Assembly (NCBI GenBank): GCA_012514255.1
Contig: JAAZAP010000148.1
Location: forward strand, 1 to 31,086
DNA: 31,086 nt
Source: Bacteroidales bacterium
Lineage (GTDB): Bacteria; Bacteroidota; Bacteroidia; Bacteroidales; VadinHA17
Reading direction: 5' to 3'
In this document: one piece after another, positions 15,703-23,729 of the stretch
Layout: each line of letters opens with the position of its first letter
Position numbering within the stretch: the first letter of the stretch is position 1
Translations under genes and position numbers: made by a program
The notes under the pieces: model-generated
Seen by the model: the letters and a program-made list of their open reading frames with translations, nothing else
What the model was told of the DNA's origin: nothing
The model's database searches: none

Positions 15703-18405
15703 ATGAAGAAAACCAAATCAGAGTTGCTTTCACTGTTATTTATATTGTTGACCTCAGTCCTTTCATTCACGCTCAATGCACAACAATCGATGCCGGGAGG
15801 ATATGACGCCTTCACCTACCGTAATCTGGGTGCCTTTCGCATCAGTGCCTGGGTGGGGGCGGTGGCAGTACCCGAAAACCCCGGAGAGAAGTACAAATAC
15901 ACATGGTACGTTGGTCCGCGCAGCGGAGGCGTATGGAAGACAGTAAACAACGGCACCACCTTTGAGTGTGTCTCTGATCAGTTCAATACCAGCGCCATAG
16001 GTGACATTGCCGTGGCTCCCTCTGATCCGGAGATCGTCTGGGTTGGTACCGGCGATGCGTTCAATGCCAGGTCTTCGTATTACGGAAACGGCATCTGGAA
16101 GTCGAGCGATGCCGGAAAGACCTGGAAAAACATGGGTCTGACCGGTACACGCCATATAGCCCGTATAATGATTCATCCCCGTGATCCTCAGACAGTCTGG
16201 GTAGCAGCCATGGGCAGCCTCTGGTCAGACAACCCGGAGAGAGGCGTCTTCAAGACAACAAACGGCGGGAAAAGCTGGGAGAAGGTTTTGTTTATCGATG
16301 AAAAGACCGGGGTTATTGATCTGGTTGTGAATCCGGTCAATCCTGAGATCCTCTTTGCCGCCACCTATGAGAAGGTGCGTACTGCATGGACCTATGAGCC
16401 CGGCGGGGTAAAGAGCCGCATCCATAAGAGCACTGACGGAGGGAAGAGCTGGCAGGTGCTTGCAGGCGGATTGCCACAGGGGCCGTTGGGAAGGATAGGG
16501 CTTGACATCCACAGGGCCAATCCAGATATTGTCGTTGCGGTGATTCAGAACCTGAACGTCAAGCCTGGCATTGACCCGGATGCTCCGGTGCCGTTTAACG
16601 AGTTTACCGATCATTCCTTTGACAACCTTATAGGGGGTGAGGTTTACATCACCCGTAACGGAGGCAAAAAATGGAAGAGAATAAATGACCCGGAGAAGGT
16701 TGACGTTAGCGGCAAGGCTGCCTACAGCTTCAACAGGATAGCCATTGACCCTGTTGACCCTGATAAGGTTTATGTAGTGGGTGTGGGGATGTTCTACACG
16801 CTTGACGGCGGAAAAACCTGGCCGCTCGGAAGGCAGCAGGACCGTTTCCAGACCAACTTCGGCGACAACAGAGTGTTCTGGATTGATCCGAAGGATCCCA
16901 GGCACATGATGCTGGGTTCTGACGGAGGCATATATGCCACCTGGGATGGTGGCCTGTCAATGAACCACTTCTATCATATTCCCCTGGGCGAGGTCTACCA
17001 TGTGGAGGCTGACATGGAGACTCCTTACAATATTTACATCGGGCTGCAGGACCACGAAACATGGAAGGCTCCCTCGAACGGATGGGCAGGTGCTGTCAGC
17101 GCCTCCGACTGGGTGATTACCGGGATGTGGGACGGCATGTACTCGAAAGTTGACCGGGAAAACAACAGGTATATTTATTACACCACCCAGTTCGGCTCTC
17201 ATCACAGAGTTGACCAGGCCACTGGCGAACGGATGGCAATTACACCAGTTGCGGCTGAAGGCCAGCCGTTCTACCGTTTCACATGGACCACCCCGTTGGC
17301 CCTCTCACCGCACAACAACGCCATAATCTATACCGGTGCACAGATGGTGCTCCGTTCCCTTGACCGGGGCAACCACTGGGAACCCATCAGTCCTGACCTG
17401 ACTGATAATGATCCTGACAAAATCCACGGCAAGGGCCATATCCGGTACTGCACCATCACCACCCTTGCAGAATCGCCTGTGAAGGCCGGCATCATCTGGG
17501 CAGGCACCGATGACGGGCATGTGCACGTGACTAGGGATCACGGTCACACATGGACAGAGGTGACCGCCGCTCTTACAGAAGCAGGAGCACCCGCCCCCAT
17601 GTGGGTCAGCCGCGTGTTCCCCTCTGCTTTTGAGGCGGGCACAGCCTATGTTTCGAAATCGGGTTACACAAATGACATAATGGATCCGCACATCTTTATT
17701 ACCACCGACTTCGGGTTGACATGGAGGAGGATAACCTCGGGCCTTCCTCAATTCCCGGTAAGTGTGGTTATTGAGGATCGCCGTAATCCGATCCTCCTGT
17801 TTGCCGGGACAGACAACGGAGTATACGTCTCACTGAACAGGGGAGAGAACTGGGAAGCGCTGAGAGCCAACATGCCGCCGGTGGTGGTGCGTGACATCAT
17901 GGTCCACCCCCGTGAAAACGACCTGATAGTGGGCACATACGGCAGGGCTGCTTGGATAACTGATATCTCGCCGCTGCAGCAGTTGACACCCGAAATCATT
18001 CATAAACCGCTTCATCTCTTCACCATTGAGCCCAAGCCACAAATGAACTACTCCCAGCAGGCCTGGTGGGGAAATTACCAGATGACCGGCAGCAATCATC
18101 TTCTGACTCCGAATGAGCCCAACGGTCTTGAGATCTGGTTCTACAGGTCCGGATCACTTAAGGAGGAGACCGTGGTCACCATTACCAACAGCAGGGGAGA
18201 GCGTGTTTATGAGCAGAAACTTGAACCTGGGAGAGGAATCGGAAAGATTTTCTGGGATACCGCAAAGGCTGAGCCGGGTAAATATACAGTTACTGTGGCC
18301 TGCGGCAGCGTCAGCGAGAGCACCCCGGGCACCGTCCTTGAAAGGTGGAAATGGCCTGTGCTGAACTACAATGTCGACAGGGCGTTTGGAATTCCAGAGC
18401 GATAG
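15703..18405 (+). CDS. Secreted BNR/sortilin-type beta-propeller protein 2 with C-terminal beta domain
   Basis: 900 residues with a signal peptide (cleaved near LNA-QQ). Residues of about 35-752 are propeller blades with BNR boxes (KTVNNGTTF, KSSDAGKTW, KTTNGGKSW, KSTDGGKSW, TLDGGKTW, SLDRGNHW, TRDHGHTW, TTDFGLTW) and blade starts like DPEIVWVGTGDAF. It is clearly homologous to the 8599-10956 protein, for example SGGVWKTVNNGTTFE against TGGVWKSVNEGTTFE and IGDIAVAPSDPEIVWVGTG against IGDIAIDPKNPDVVWVGTG. Residues of about 806-885 add a small beta domain, NGLEIWFYRSG...RGERVYEQKLEPGRGIGKIFWDT, like FlgD-type Ig folds. Catalytic activity cannot be read from the sequence. The upstream terminator implies its own promoter or read-through; the PepSY gene follows after 36 bases. 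Confidence 0.82.
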   Translation: MKKTKSELLSLLFILLTSVLSFTLNAQQSMPGGYDAFTYRNLGAFRISAWVGAVAVPENPGEKYKYTWYVGPRSGGVWKTVNNGTTFECVSDQFNTSAIGDIAVAPSDPEIVWVGTGDAFNARSSYYGNGIWKSSDAGKTWKNMGLTGTRHIARIMIHPRDPQTVWVAAMGSLWSDNPERGVFKTTNGGKSWEKVLFIDEKTGVIDLVVNPVNPEILFAATYEKVRTAWTYEPGGVKSRIHKSTDGGKSWQVLAGGLPQGPLGRIGLDIHRANPDIVVAVIQNLNVKPGIDPDAPVPFNEFTDHSFDNLIGGEVYITRNGGKKWKRINDPEKVDVSGKAAYSFNRIAIDPVDPDKVYVVGVGMFYTLDGGKTWPLGRQQDRFQTNFGDNRVFWIDPKDPRHMMLGSDGGIYATWDGGLSMNHFYHIPLGEVYHVEADMETPYNIYIGLQDHETWKAPSNGWAGAVSASDWVITGMWDGMYSKVDRENNRYIYYTTQFGSHHRVDQATGERMAITPVAAEGQPFYRFTWTTPLALSPHNNAIIYTGAQMVLRSLDRGNHWEPISPDLTDNDPDKIHGKGHIRYCTITTLAESPVKAGIIWAGTDDGHVHVTRDHGHTWTEVTAALTEAGAPAPMWVSRVFPSAFEAGTAYVSKSGYTNDIMDPHIFITTDFGLTWRRITSGLPQFPVSVVIEDRRNPILLFAGTDNGVYVSLNRGENWEALRANMPPVVVRDIMVHPRENDLIVGTYGRAAWITDISPLQQLTPEIIHKPLHLFTIEPKPQMNYSQQAWWGNYQMTGSNHLLTPNEPNGLEIWFYRSGSLKEETVVTITNSRGERVYEQKLEPGRGIGKIFWDTAKAEPGKYTVTVACGSVSESTPGTVLERWKWPVLNYNVDRAFGIPER

Positions 18406-18441
18406 TGCTTTCTTTGTTCCCCTGAAATAAAAACAAGCAGG

Positions 18442-19014
18442 ATGGCATTGACAACAGGTACAAACGGAAACAGGGGAAAGGTGAAACTGATCAGGAAAAT
18501 TCATCGCCTGACGGCCTCATTTCTGTCTGTTGCCCTGGTCATTGTTGCCGTTTCGGGGATACTCCTCGGCTGGAAAAAAAACAGCAACGGGTACCTGCAT
18601 CCGGTCTCTCACGAAGGGACCACTTCCGATTTCCGGCAATGGCTTCCGCTTGACTCGCTTAATGCGATTGCTATCAGGGCGCTTCATGAGACAGGCAGGA
18701 AGGGGCTCAGCGAGGAGCTTGACAGGATCGACATAAGGCCTGACAAGGGAATGGTGAAGTTCGTGTTCGCACGCCACTACCATGGCATTCAGCTTGACGG
18801 TGCAACGGGAAAGGTGCTCTATCTCGAGAACAGGAGGTCAGACCTGGTCGAAGACATACATGACATGTCAGTGATAGACAGGTTGCTCGGCATAGATGGT
18901 GAGGTGTTCAAGCTTATCTATACCTCCTTTACCGGGCTGTCATTGCTGGTGTTCACGACTACCGGCATATGGCTCCGATACTTTTCCCGACGGGGGAAAG
19001 AGATTAAGAGATAG
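18442..19014 (+). CDS. PepSY domain / PepSY-associated membrane protein
   Basis: 190 residues. A short basic N-terminus leads into helix 1 (about 24-44, RKIHRLTASFLSVALVIVAVSG), a periplasmic PepSY-like segment (about 65-135, including GIQLDGATGKVLYLENRRSD), then DIHDMSVIDRLLG and helix 2 (about 155-180) ending in a basic tail. This matches the small PepSY_TM proteins of Bacteroidota, often beside TonB-dependent receptors and sometimes acting in iron or heme reduction. The role here is not clear. It follows the second propeller gene closely and is likely its cotranscribed partner. Confidence 0.82.
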   Translation: MALTTGTNGNRGKVKLIRKIHRLTASFLSVALVIVAVSGILLGWKKNSNGYLHPVSHEGTTSDFRQWLPLDSLNAIAIRALHETGRKGLSEELDRIDIRPDKGMVKFVFARHYHGIQLDGATGKVLYLENRRSDLVEDIHDMSVIDRLLGIDGEVFKLIYTSFTGLSLLVFTTTGIWLRYFSRRGKEIKR

Positions 19015-19037
19015 TCCGGCTTGCCGGGCAGGTCAGC

Positions 19038-19064
19038 ATGAGCGACCCCGGCTTGTGCGCTCAT
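19038..19064 (-). terminator. Hairpin directly after the GH172 stop codon
   Basis: The 7-bp arms ATGAGCG and CGCTCAT (19038-19044 and 19058-19064) close a 13-base loop between the convergent PepSY and GH172 genes. There is no T-run, so a Rho-independent role is doubtful. Confidence 0.25.
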
Positions 19065-20657
19065 CTAAAATTCAGGCAGCCTGTAGAACCAGGCTGTGAC
19101 TGAAAAGTCGATGGTTGTCTTAACCCAGTGCCACATTTCGATGTCGGCACGGAGTGATTCCCTGAATGGTATCGCATCCAGGATCCTGTAGCGCATATTC
19201 ACGCTCATCCCCGGGTGAAAGTTGCCGTACCCGGCCGGTTGTGCGATCAGAGGATGGTCGAATGGTTCCGGCCGGCACCATGCGTATCCGTAGTAATCCT
19301 CCGTCCCTGTTCCGAAGGATGAGGGGAAAGTTTCTCCGTCGGTGTAGATCTTCTCGTCACCCTCGCCCCACCAGGCGTCAGCAGTGTTGAAAACCAGCAC
19401 TGCGTCACCGGCATATAACCCTTTGCCCTTCAGCCCGGCAATATTCAGGTCAGTGTGCAGCCCCGTTCCCCCGGTGTTCTCTGAGCCGGCAGTTTCAAAC
19501 CCCGGGTACTCCTTCCAGGACGCTCCGAAATGCATTGAGTTTTCATCCCACCTGTAGGGTGCAAGCGTAACCAGCGTTTCCACAGCAATAGTGTCACCGG
19601 TACTGTTGAGGATGCTTATCCTGCAACTGTCGCGGAACGGCATCAGCCATGAAGAGCTCAGCGTGCCGTCAGTATCTGTGGCTGTGAAGCGGGTTCGACA
19701 GGGGTTGTATGTGTAACCGGTGCCGAAGAAGTTACCCGCCGGCACCTCCACGGTCCTGTGGCCATCGAACCACATCCGGATGACGGTTCCTTTCAGCAGG
19801 GCTGCAGTATCGGATCCGGAGAGCCTGAGTGAGAGGTTGCTGACAGCAAGGTTTTTCCCTGATAATGATATCCGGCATTCTGTGCCGGGAGGGAACACCC
19901 CGTCGGATGATCTCTGCTCTTTACCGGTTGCCTGGCTGCTGCCCGCCTTGTCGAGGTCCGCAGCACATTCTGCGATGGCAAGGGTGTCATCGCGGAACGT
20001 TTCGCTTTTTGCTGAGATAATCCTGGTCCCTTCTTCATACAGCCGGGTATCAATGTTGTAATAAATAGAGGGTTTGCGTCTCTGTGGCGTAATGAGTACA
20101 GAGTCGTTTTCAAGGGTGATCATGCACTTTTCAGCAAACGGGATGGGGAGGTAGAGGTTGTATCCGCGGCGTTGCGGTTCCGTCAGCGGTGAGACTGATG
20201 TGCTGAGGGGTCCGGGGGCCAGAACACCTCCGCCAACCAGTTCCGGAGCCATGCCTTCAACTACCGGTTCGGTCCGGCCGTCGATATAGACCCTGATATA
20301 TGAGTTCAGGGCGTCTTCATTTCCGAATGTCATCCACCAGCGGACGATGGCGCCGGGGCCGTCTGCCTCGAGCATGACATATTCACGCCGTCCGCCGGTG
20401 GTCTCCTCGCGGATGAAATGGGTGTAGTCATTGTTGGCGTACCATCCCGCGCTGTCAGGGTGGATGCTGCGTCTGTCGTACGAGCTGAATTGCACCAGCC
20501 TGTAGTCTGGTGAGGGGTATCGGGTCAGCGTTTCTGCGGAAGCCATCTCCCGGAGCAGTGACCGGAATGTGATCACGGTTTCATTTTTGCAGGATGAGAG
20601 CAGGCAGGCGGCGGCCATAATCAGGAACAGGTGGCTGATGATTCCGGATTTTTTCAT
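19065..20657 (-). CDS. DUF2961 / GH172 family lipoprotein, predicted glycoside hydrolase
   Basis: 530 residues with signal peptide and lipobox LLSSC (Cys23), so it is attached to an outer leaflet. The DUF2961 family, now GH172, includes difructose-anhydride-forming alpha-D-fructofuranosidases and D-arabinofuranosidases. Its hallmarks are present: VMLEADGPGAIVRWWMT (94-110), AWWGEGDEKIYTDGE (428-442) and GTGTEDYYGYAW (449-460). The two invariant acidic residues fall at E432 and E453, 21 apart, the spacing I recall for the catalytic pair of the characterised bifidobacterial enzyme. The enzyme would trim furanosides, possibly in the substrate of the neighbouring SusCD pair, but it lies on the opposite strand with its own transcription. 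The exact sugar cannot be told from sequence. Confidence 0.85.
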   Translation of the reverse strand: MKKSGIISHLFLIMAAACLLSSCKNETVITFRSLLREMASAETLTRYPSPDYRLVQFSSYDRRSIHPDSAGWYANNDYTHFIREETTGGRREYVMLEADGPGAIVRWWMTFGNEDALNSYIRVYIDGRTEPVVEGMAPELVGGGVLAPGPLSTSVSPLTEPQRRGYNLYLPIPFAEKCMITLENDSVLITPQRRKPSIYYNIDTRLYEEGTRIISAKSETFRDDTLAIAECAADLDKAGSSQATGKEQRSSDGVFPPGTECRISLSGKNLAVSNLSLRLSGSDTAALLKGTVIRMWFDGHRTVEVPAGNFFGTGYTYNPCRTRFTATDTDGTLSSSWLMPFRDSCRISILNSTGDTIAVETLVTLAPYRWDENSMHFGASWKEYPGFETAGSENTGGTGLHTDLNIAGLKGKGLYAGDAVLVFNTADAWWGEGDEKIYTDGETFPSSFGTGTEDYYGYAWCRPEPFDHPLIAQPAGYGNFHPGMSVNMRYRILDAIPFRESLRADIEMWHWVKTTIDFSVTAWFYRLPEF

Positions 20658-20740
20658 TGGTCAGGGGTTTGGGAATAAAGTTATTCATTCTTTTACAATT
20701 CTAAATGCCCTACGGGCAATATCAACCGGGGGACATTACT

Positions 20741-20807
20741 GCCAACTGCCGACTGGTACTGCCAACTGCCGACTGGTACTGCCAACTGCCGACTGGTACT
20801 GCCAACT
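20741..20807 (+). repeat. 20-bp tandem repeat, three exact units plus partial
   Basis: GCCAACTGCCGACTGGTACT occurs three times exactly head to tail (20741-20760, 20761-20780, 20781-20800), followed by a seven-base partial unit. It lies in the 234-base gap between the divergent GH172 and Hdr-like genes. Such GCCAACTGCC-type tandem arrays occur in Bacteroidota intergenic regions and can vary in copy number. There are no spacers, so it is not a CRISPR array. Confidence 0.9.
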
Positions 20808-20871
20808 TCTAAGTATAAATACTCCCGGCAAAATGGGTGTTAATCCCGTTCCCGGCGTCATAAGTCATTGC

Positions 20872-20879
20872 TAATTTTG
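20872..20879 (+). promoter_or_regulatory. Candidate -7 box for the Hdr-like operon
   Basis: TAATTTTG matches TAnnTTTG, 13 bases before the ATG at 20892 and 31 before the ATG at 20910. Transcription starting five to eight bases after it would leave almost no leader for the first ATG. No -33 TTTG was seen. Confidence 0.45.
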
Positions 20880-20891
20880 AATTTCCCTAAA

Positions 20892-21659
20892 ATGGCTATG
20901 CCCGAACCTATGGAAGATCTCTATTCAAGGCTGTTGCAGGATATACGTTTCGAAGAGGGACTGAAGGCCTGCATGAACTGCGGTATATGCACAGGCATAT
21001 GTCCGGCAGCCGAATATTACAACTATGATCCGCGAAGGGTTGTCGACCTCGTTCAGACCCGCAACAATGATGTTATCAGGGAGTTGCTGAAGAGCGAGAC
21101 CATATGGTACTGCGGACAGTGCATGAGCTGCAAGACCCGGTGCCCGAGGGGCAACACCCCCGGCATGGTCATCATGGCCCTCCGCAAGCTGTCGCAGGAG
21201 TTGGGATACTTCACCGCCTCCGAGAAGGGGAGACAGCAGTTCGCCATCAAGCGGACCGTGGGCGACAATGTGCTGAAGCACGGCTACTGTGTCGTCTCCT
21301 ATGACGTCGACCCTGCAACTCACCCTGAGCAGGGACCGGCATGGGAGCATTACTATAACCATCTCGACGACTCCCTGGCGCGGTTGGGAGGTGAGCTCAA
21401 CGGCAAGGAGGGTCCGACGCGCAAGATAGCCGATGATGTGCTTGACGAGCTGAGAAGCATCTTTGAGGTGACGGGAGGCAAGGATCTCTACGACGCCATC
21501 GAGGTGGCTTCGGAACAGAAAGCTGAAGAGATGGGCATGGAGTTTAAGAAGGAGGGCAGGGACTTTGAATACTACAGGCATGTGGTGTCAGCCGACAACG
21601 GCTCGCATCAGTGTGAAACGGAAGACGTAAGGAGGGATATCTATGAAACCCGAAGGTAA
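20892..21659 (+). CDS. HdrC-like 4Fe-4S dicluster electron-transfer subunit
   Basis: 255 residues from the ATG at 20892; ATGs at 20898 and 20910 are also possible and all keep the domain whole. Two complete ferredoxin-type 4Fe-4S motifs are visible: C27-MN-C30-GI-C33-TGI-C37-P and C74-GQ-C77-MS-C80-KTR-C84-P, matching heterodisulfide reductase subunit C. The rest, to about 255, is a helical extension longer than a simple HdrC. It would pass electrons between the HdrA-like flavoprotein and the HdrB-like subunit in the cytoplasm. Its last 17 bases overlap the start of the HdrB-like gene, implying translational coupling. It opens a five-gene operon. Confidence 0.85.
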   Translation: MAMPEPMEDLYSRLLQDIRFEEGLKACMNCGICTGICPAAEYYNYDPRRVVDLVQTRNNDVIRELLKSETIWYCGQCMSCKTRCPRGNTPGMVIMALRKLSQELGYFTASEKGRQQFAIKRTVGDNVLKHGYCVVSYDVDPATHPEQGPAWEHYYNHLDDSLARLGGELNGKEGPTRKIADDVLDELRSIFEVTGGKDLYDAIEVASEQKAEEMGMEFKKEGRDFEYYRHVVSADNGSHQCETEDVRRDIYETRR

Positions 21660-22704
21660 GAAGCGCATCTGGGCCGAGTACCAGAAGGAGATTCCTGACG
21701 ACCACTTCTTCTATGTGAGGTCGTGCATCCGGCAGACATTCTATGCCGGGTCGGAACAGTATTTCCTGAAGATACTGAGGGAGGATCTGGGTAAGGATGT
21801 CTTCGAGGACCCGCGTCACACCACCTGCACGGGCATCGGTTATCACGGTGACGTGGTCCCCTTTGAGACCATACAGACAGTGGTGGCGCGTCATTTAGCG
21901 CTGGCAACAGAGGCCGGGTACAGGCATATTGCCATTTCCTGCGTCACCTCATTCGGCATCTACTCTGAGATACTGGAGACCTGGAAACACTTCCCTGAGA
22001 CCCTGGCCCGCACCCGTGAGGATCTGTACAAAGCTACGGGCCGCACCTTTGAAGTGCCGGAGACCATATCACACACCAGTGACATAATCTATAAATTCAG
22101 GGATGAGATAGCCCGCAAGGCAAAGTATAACCTGGTCGATATCAAGACGGGAAAGCCCTTGAAGGTTGTTGAGCACATCGGGTGTCATTATTCAAAGATG
22201 TTCCCGAAGTACGGTGTCGGCGGGGCCGAGTTCCCGCACGTGCTGATAGGCATGATAGAGGCATGGGGCGGCGATGTCATTGACTACCCTGAGCGGCGTC
22301 ACTGCTGCGGCTTTGGTTTCAGGCAGTACCTTGTACAGGCCAACAGGGGCTATTCGCTCTTTGCTTCGCGCAAGAAGTTCGAATCTATGGAGCCTTACCG
22401 TCCTGATATGATCATTGCCAACTGCCCGGGATGCACCATGTTCATGGACCGCTGGCAGTATACAATAAAGGAGATTGACGGCATCACCTATGGAGCTGAC
22501 GGTCAGGGCATTCCCGTGCTCACCTATGAGGAGGTTGCCGGCCTGGTCCTGGGCTATGATCCCTGGGAGCTGGGACTCCAGTATCACAATGTGCAATCGT
22601 TGCCTCTTCTTCGCAAGATGGGCATCAAGGCTGACCCGGCACGCCGTTTCCTTGCAAAGGATGGCAAAAGGCTGCCCGAGCCAGCAAACCTGATTAACGG
22701 ATGA
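21643..22704 (+). CDS. HdrB-like CCG-domain subunit with degenerate N-terminal cluster motif
   Basis: 353 residues. HdrB proteins carry two cysteine-rich CCG domains, each binding a non-cubane 4Fe-4S cluster where the disulfide substrate is split. The C-terminal motif is complete: C181, C221-C222-G, and C261-PG-C264. In the N-terminal motif only C28, C62 and C100 remain; the expected CC pair reads T61-C62 and the final CxxC reads C100-VTS. So only one non-cubane cluster is expected. An AAGGAGGGATAT ribosome site upstream supports the start at 21643. The gene overlaps the HdrC-like gene by 17 bases and the HdrA-like gene by four. The substrate is unknown; methanogen heterodisulfide is unlikely in Bacteroidota. 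Confidence 0.82.
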   Translation: MKPEGKKRIWAEYQKEIPDDHFFYVRSCIRQTFYAGSEQYFLKILREDLGKDVFEDPRHTTCTGIGYHGDVVPFETIQTVVARHLALATEAGYRHIAISCVTSFGIYSEILETWKHFPETLARTREDLYKATGRTFEVPETISHTSDIIYKFRDEIARKAKYNLVDIKTGKPLKVVEHIGCHYSKMFPKYGVGGAEFPHVLIGMIEAWGGDVIDYPERRHCCGFGFRQYLVQANRGYSLFASRKKFESMEPYRPDMIIANCPGCTMFMDRWQYTIKEIDGITYGADGQGIPVLTYEEVAGLVLGYDPWELGLQYHNVQSLPLLRKMGIKADPARRFLAKDGKRLPEPANLING

Positions 22705-23729
22705 AAACAGTGCCCAAACATGTCCTTGTTGCCGGTGGCGGTGTGGCTGGCATGGAGGCCGCCGGCGCGTTGGCAGAGATGGGTTACAGGGTCACCCTGG
22801 TGGAAAAGGGTGATGATCCCGGCGGACATCTCCTGCAGTGGCACGCCCTCTTCCCTGACCGCAGGCCGGCGGATGAGGTGAGGAGCTACCTGAGGAAGAG
22901 GGCAGGACACAATAACATCACCATCATTACCAGCACTACCGTTGAAAAGGTCAGGCATCACCCCGGTGGCGTGAGGGTGATCCTCTCGGGCGGGACCGAG
23001 GAGGAGGCTGATGCAGTGATTGTAGCCACCGGGTTTGACCTTTTCGATGCTCACCGTAAGGAGGAGTATGGCTATGGTATCTATGACAATGTCATTACCT
23101 CAGTTGAGCTTGAGGGCATGTTCAACAGAGGCAGGCTGGAAAAAGCCGATGGCACGGTGCCGTCACGCATAGGGCTGATCCATTGTGTAGGATCGCGCGA
23201 CGAGAAGGTCAATAACAACCACTGCTCCAAGGTATGCTGCGTGACAGCCGTCAAGCAGGCGATAGAGATAAGAAAGATGCTGCCCTCATGTGAGGTCTTT
23301 TGCTTCTACATGGATATGAGGATGTATGGGCCTTATTATGAGGAGCTTTACCGTGAGTCGCAGGAGGTCCATAATGTGAACTTCATCAGGGGGAAGGTAT
23401 CAGAAGCATCAGTAAATATCAACAACAGGCTGGTAATCAAGGTAGAGGACACACTGGCAGGGAGACCTCTCAAGATGGAGCTTGACATCATGGTGCTGAT
23501 GGTAGGGATGGAGATGGCTGAAGCAGGAGCGAAGCTTGCCGAAGCATCCGGTTTCAGGCAGGGCATCAACAGGTTCCTGGAGTCAGGAGACCAACATTAC
23601 GGCAATAACCTGAGCGGTATCAGGGGGGTCTTTTATGCCGGCACCTGTACGGCGCCGATGAACATAACCGATACCATCTCTCATGCCAGGGCAGCAGTGG
23701 CTGAAACGGTAAGGTATCTGAAGGGATGA
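22701..23729 (+). CDS. HdrA/QmoA-like FAD and 4Fe-4S flavoprotein (minimal form)
   Basis: 342 residues. A Rossmann FAD-binding start, VLVAGGGVAGMEAAGALAEMG (8-28), leads to the HdrA signature HCVGSRDEK...HCSKVCC, where C162, C175, C179 and C180 are candidate 4Fe-4S ligands. A second FAD segment, GVFYAGTCTAPMNITDTIS, lies near the end. Methanogen HdrA is about 650 residues and carries an extra N-terminal cluster domain and inserted/C-terminal ferredoxin domains; none is present, so this resembles QmoA. Flavin-based bifurcation with ferredoxin is therefore less likely, though not excluded. It overlaps both neighbours by four bases (ATGA). Confidence 0.85.
   Translation: MKTVPKHVLVAGGGVAGMEAAGALAEMGYRVTLVEKGDDPGGHLLQWHALFPDRRPADEVRSYLRKRAGHNNITIITSTTVEKVRHHPGGVRVILSGGTEEEADAVIVATGFDLFDAHRKEEYGYGIYDNVITSVELEGMFNRGRLEKADGTVPSRIGLIHCVGSRDEKVNNNHCSKVCCVTAVKQAIEIRKMLPSCEVFCFYMDMRMYGPYYEELYRESQEVHNVNFIRGKVSEASVNINNRLVIKVEDTLAGRPLKMELDIMVLMVGMEMAEAGAKLAEASGFRQGINRFLESGDQHYGNNLSGIRGVFYAGTCTAPMNITDTISHARAAVAETVRYLKG

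Noticed and set aside
16225..16905. Long minus-strand open frame inside the second propeller gene
   Set aside because: It is antisense to a well-supported gene; its translation shows no recognisable motif and it arises from codon bias of the real frame.
8599..18405. Sialidase activity of the BNR proteins
   Set aside because: Asp-box repeats alone do not define sialidases; I found no F/Y-R-I-P motif and the propeller layout fits sortilin or xyloglucanase-like proteins better.
20741..20807. Possible CRISPR array
   Set aside because: Units are contiguous with no spacers and no cas gene is near; it is a simple tandem repeat.
20925..21581. Minus-strand open frame of 218 codons opposite the HdrC-like gene
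   Set aside because: The opposite strand encodes clear 4Fe-4S motifs; this frame has no family resemblance.
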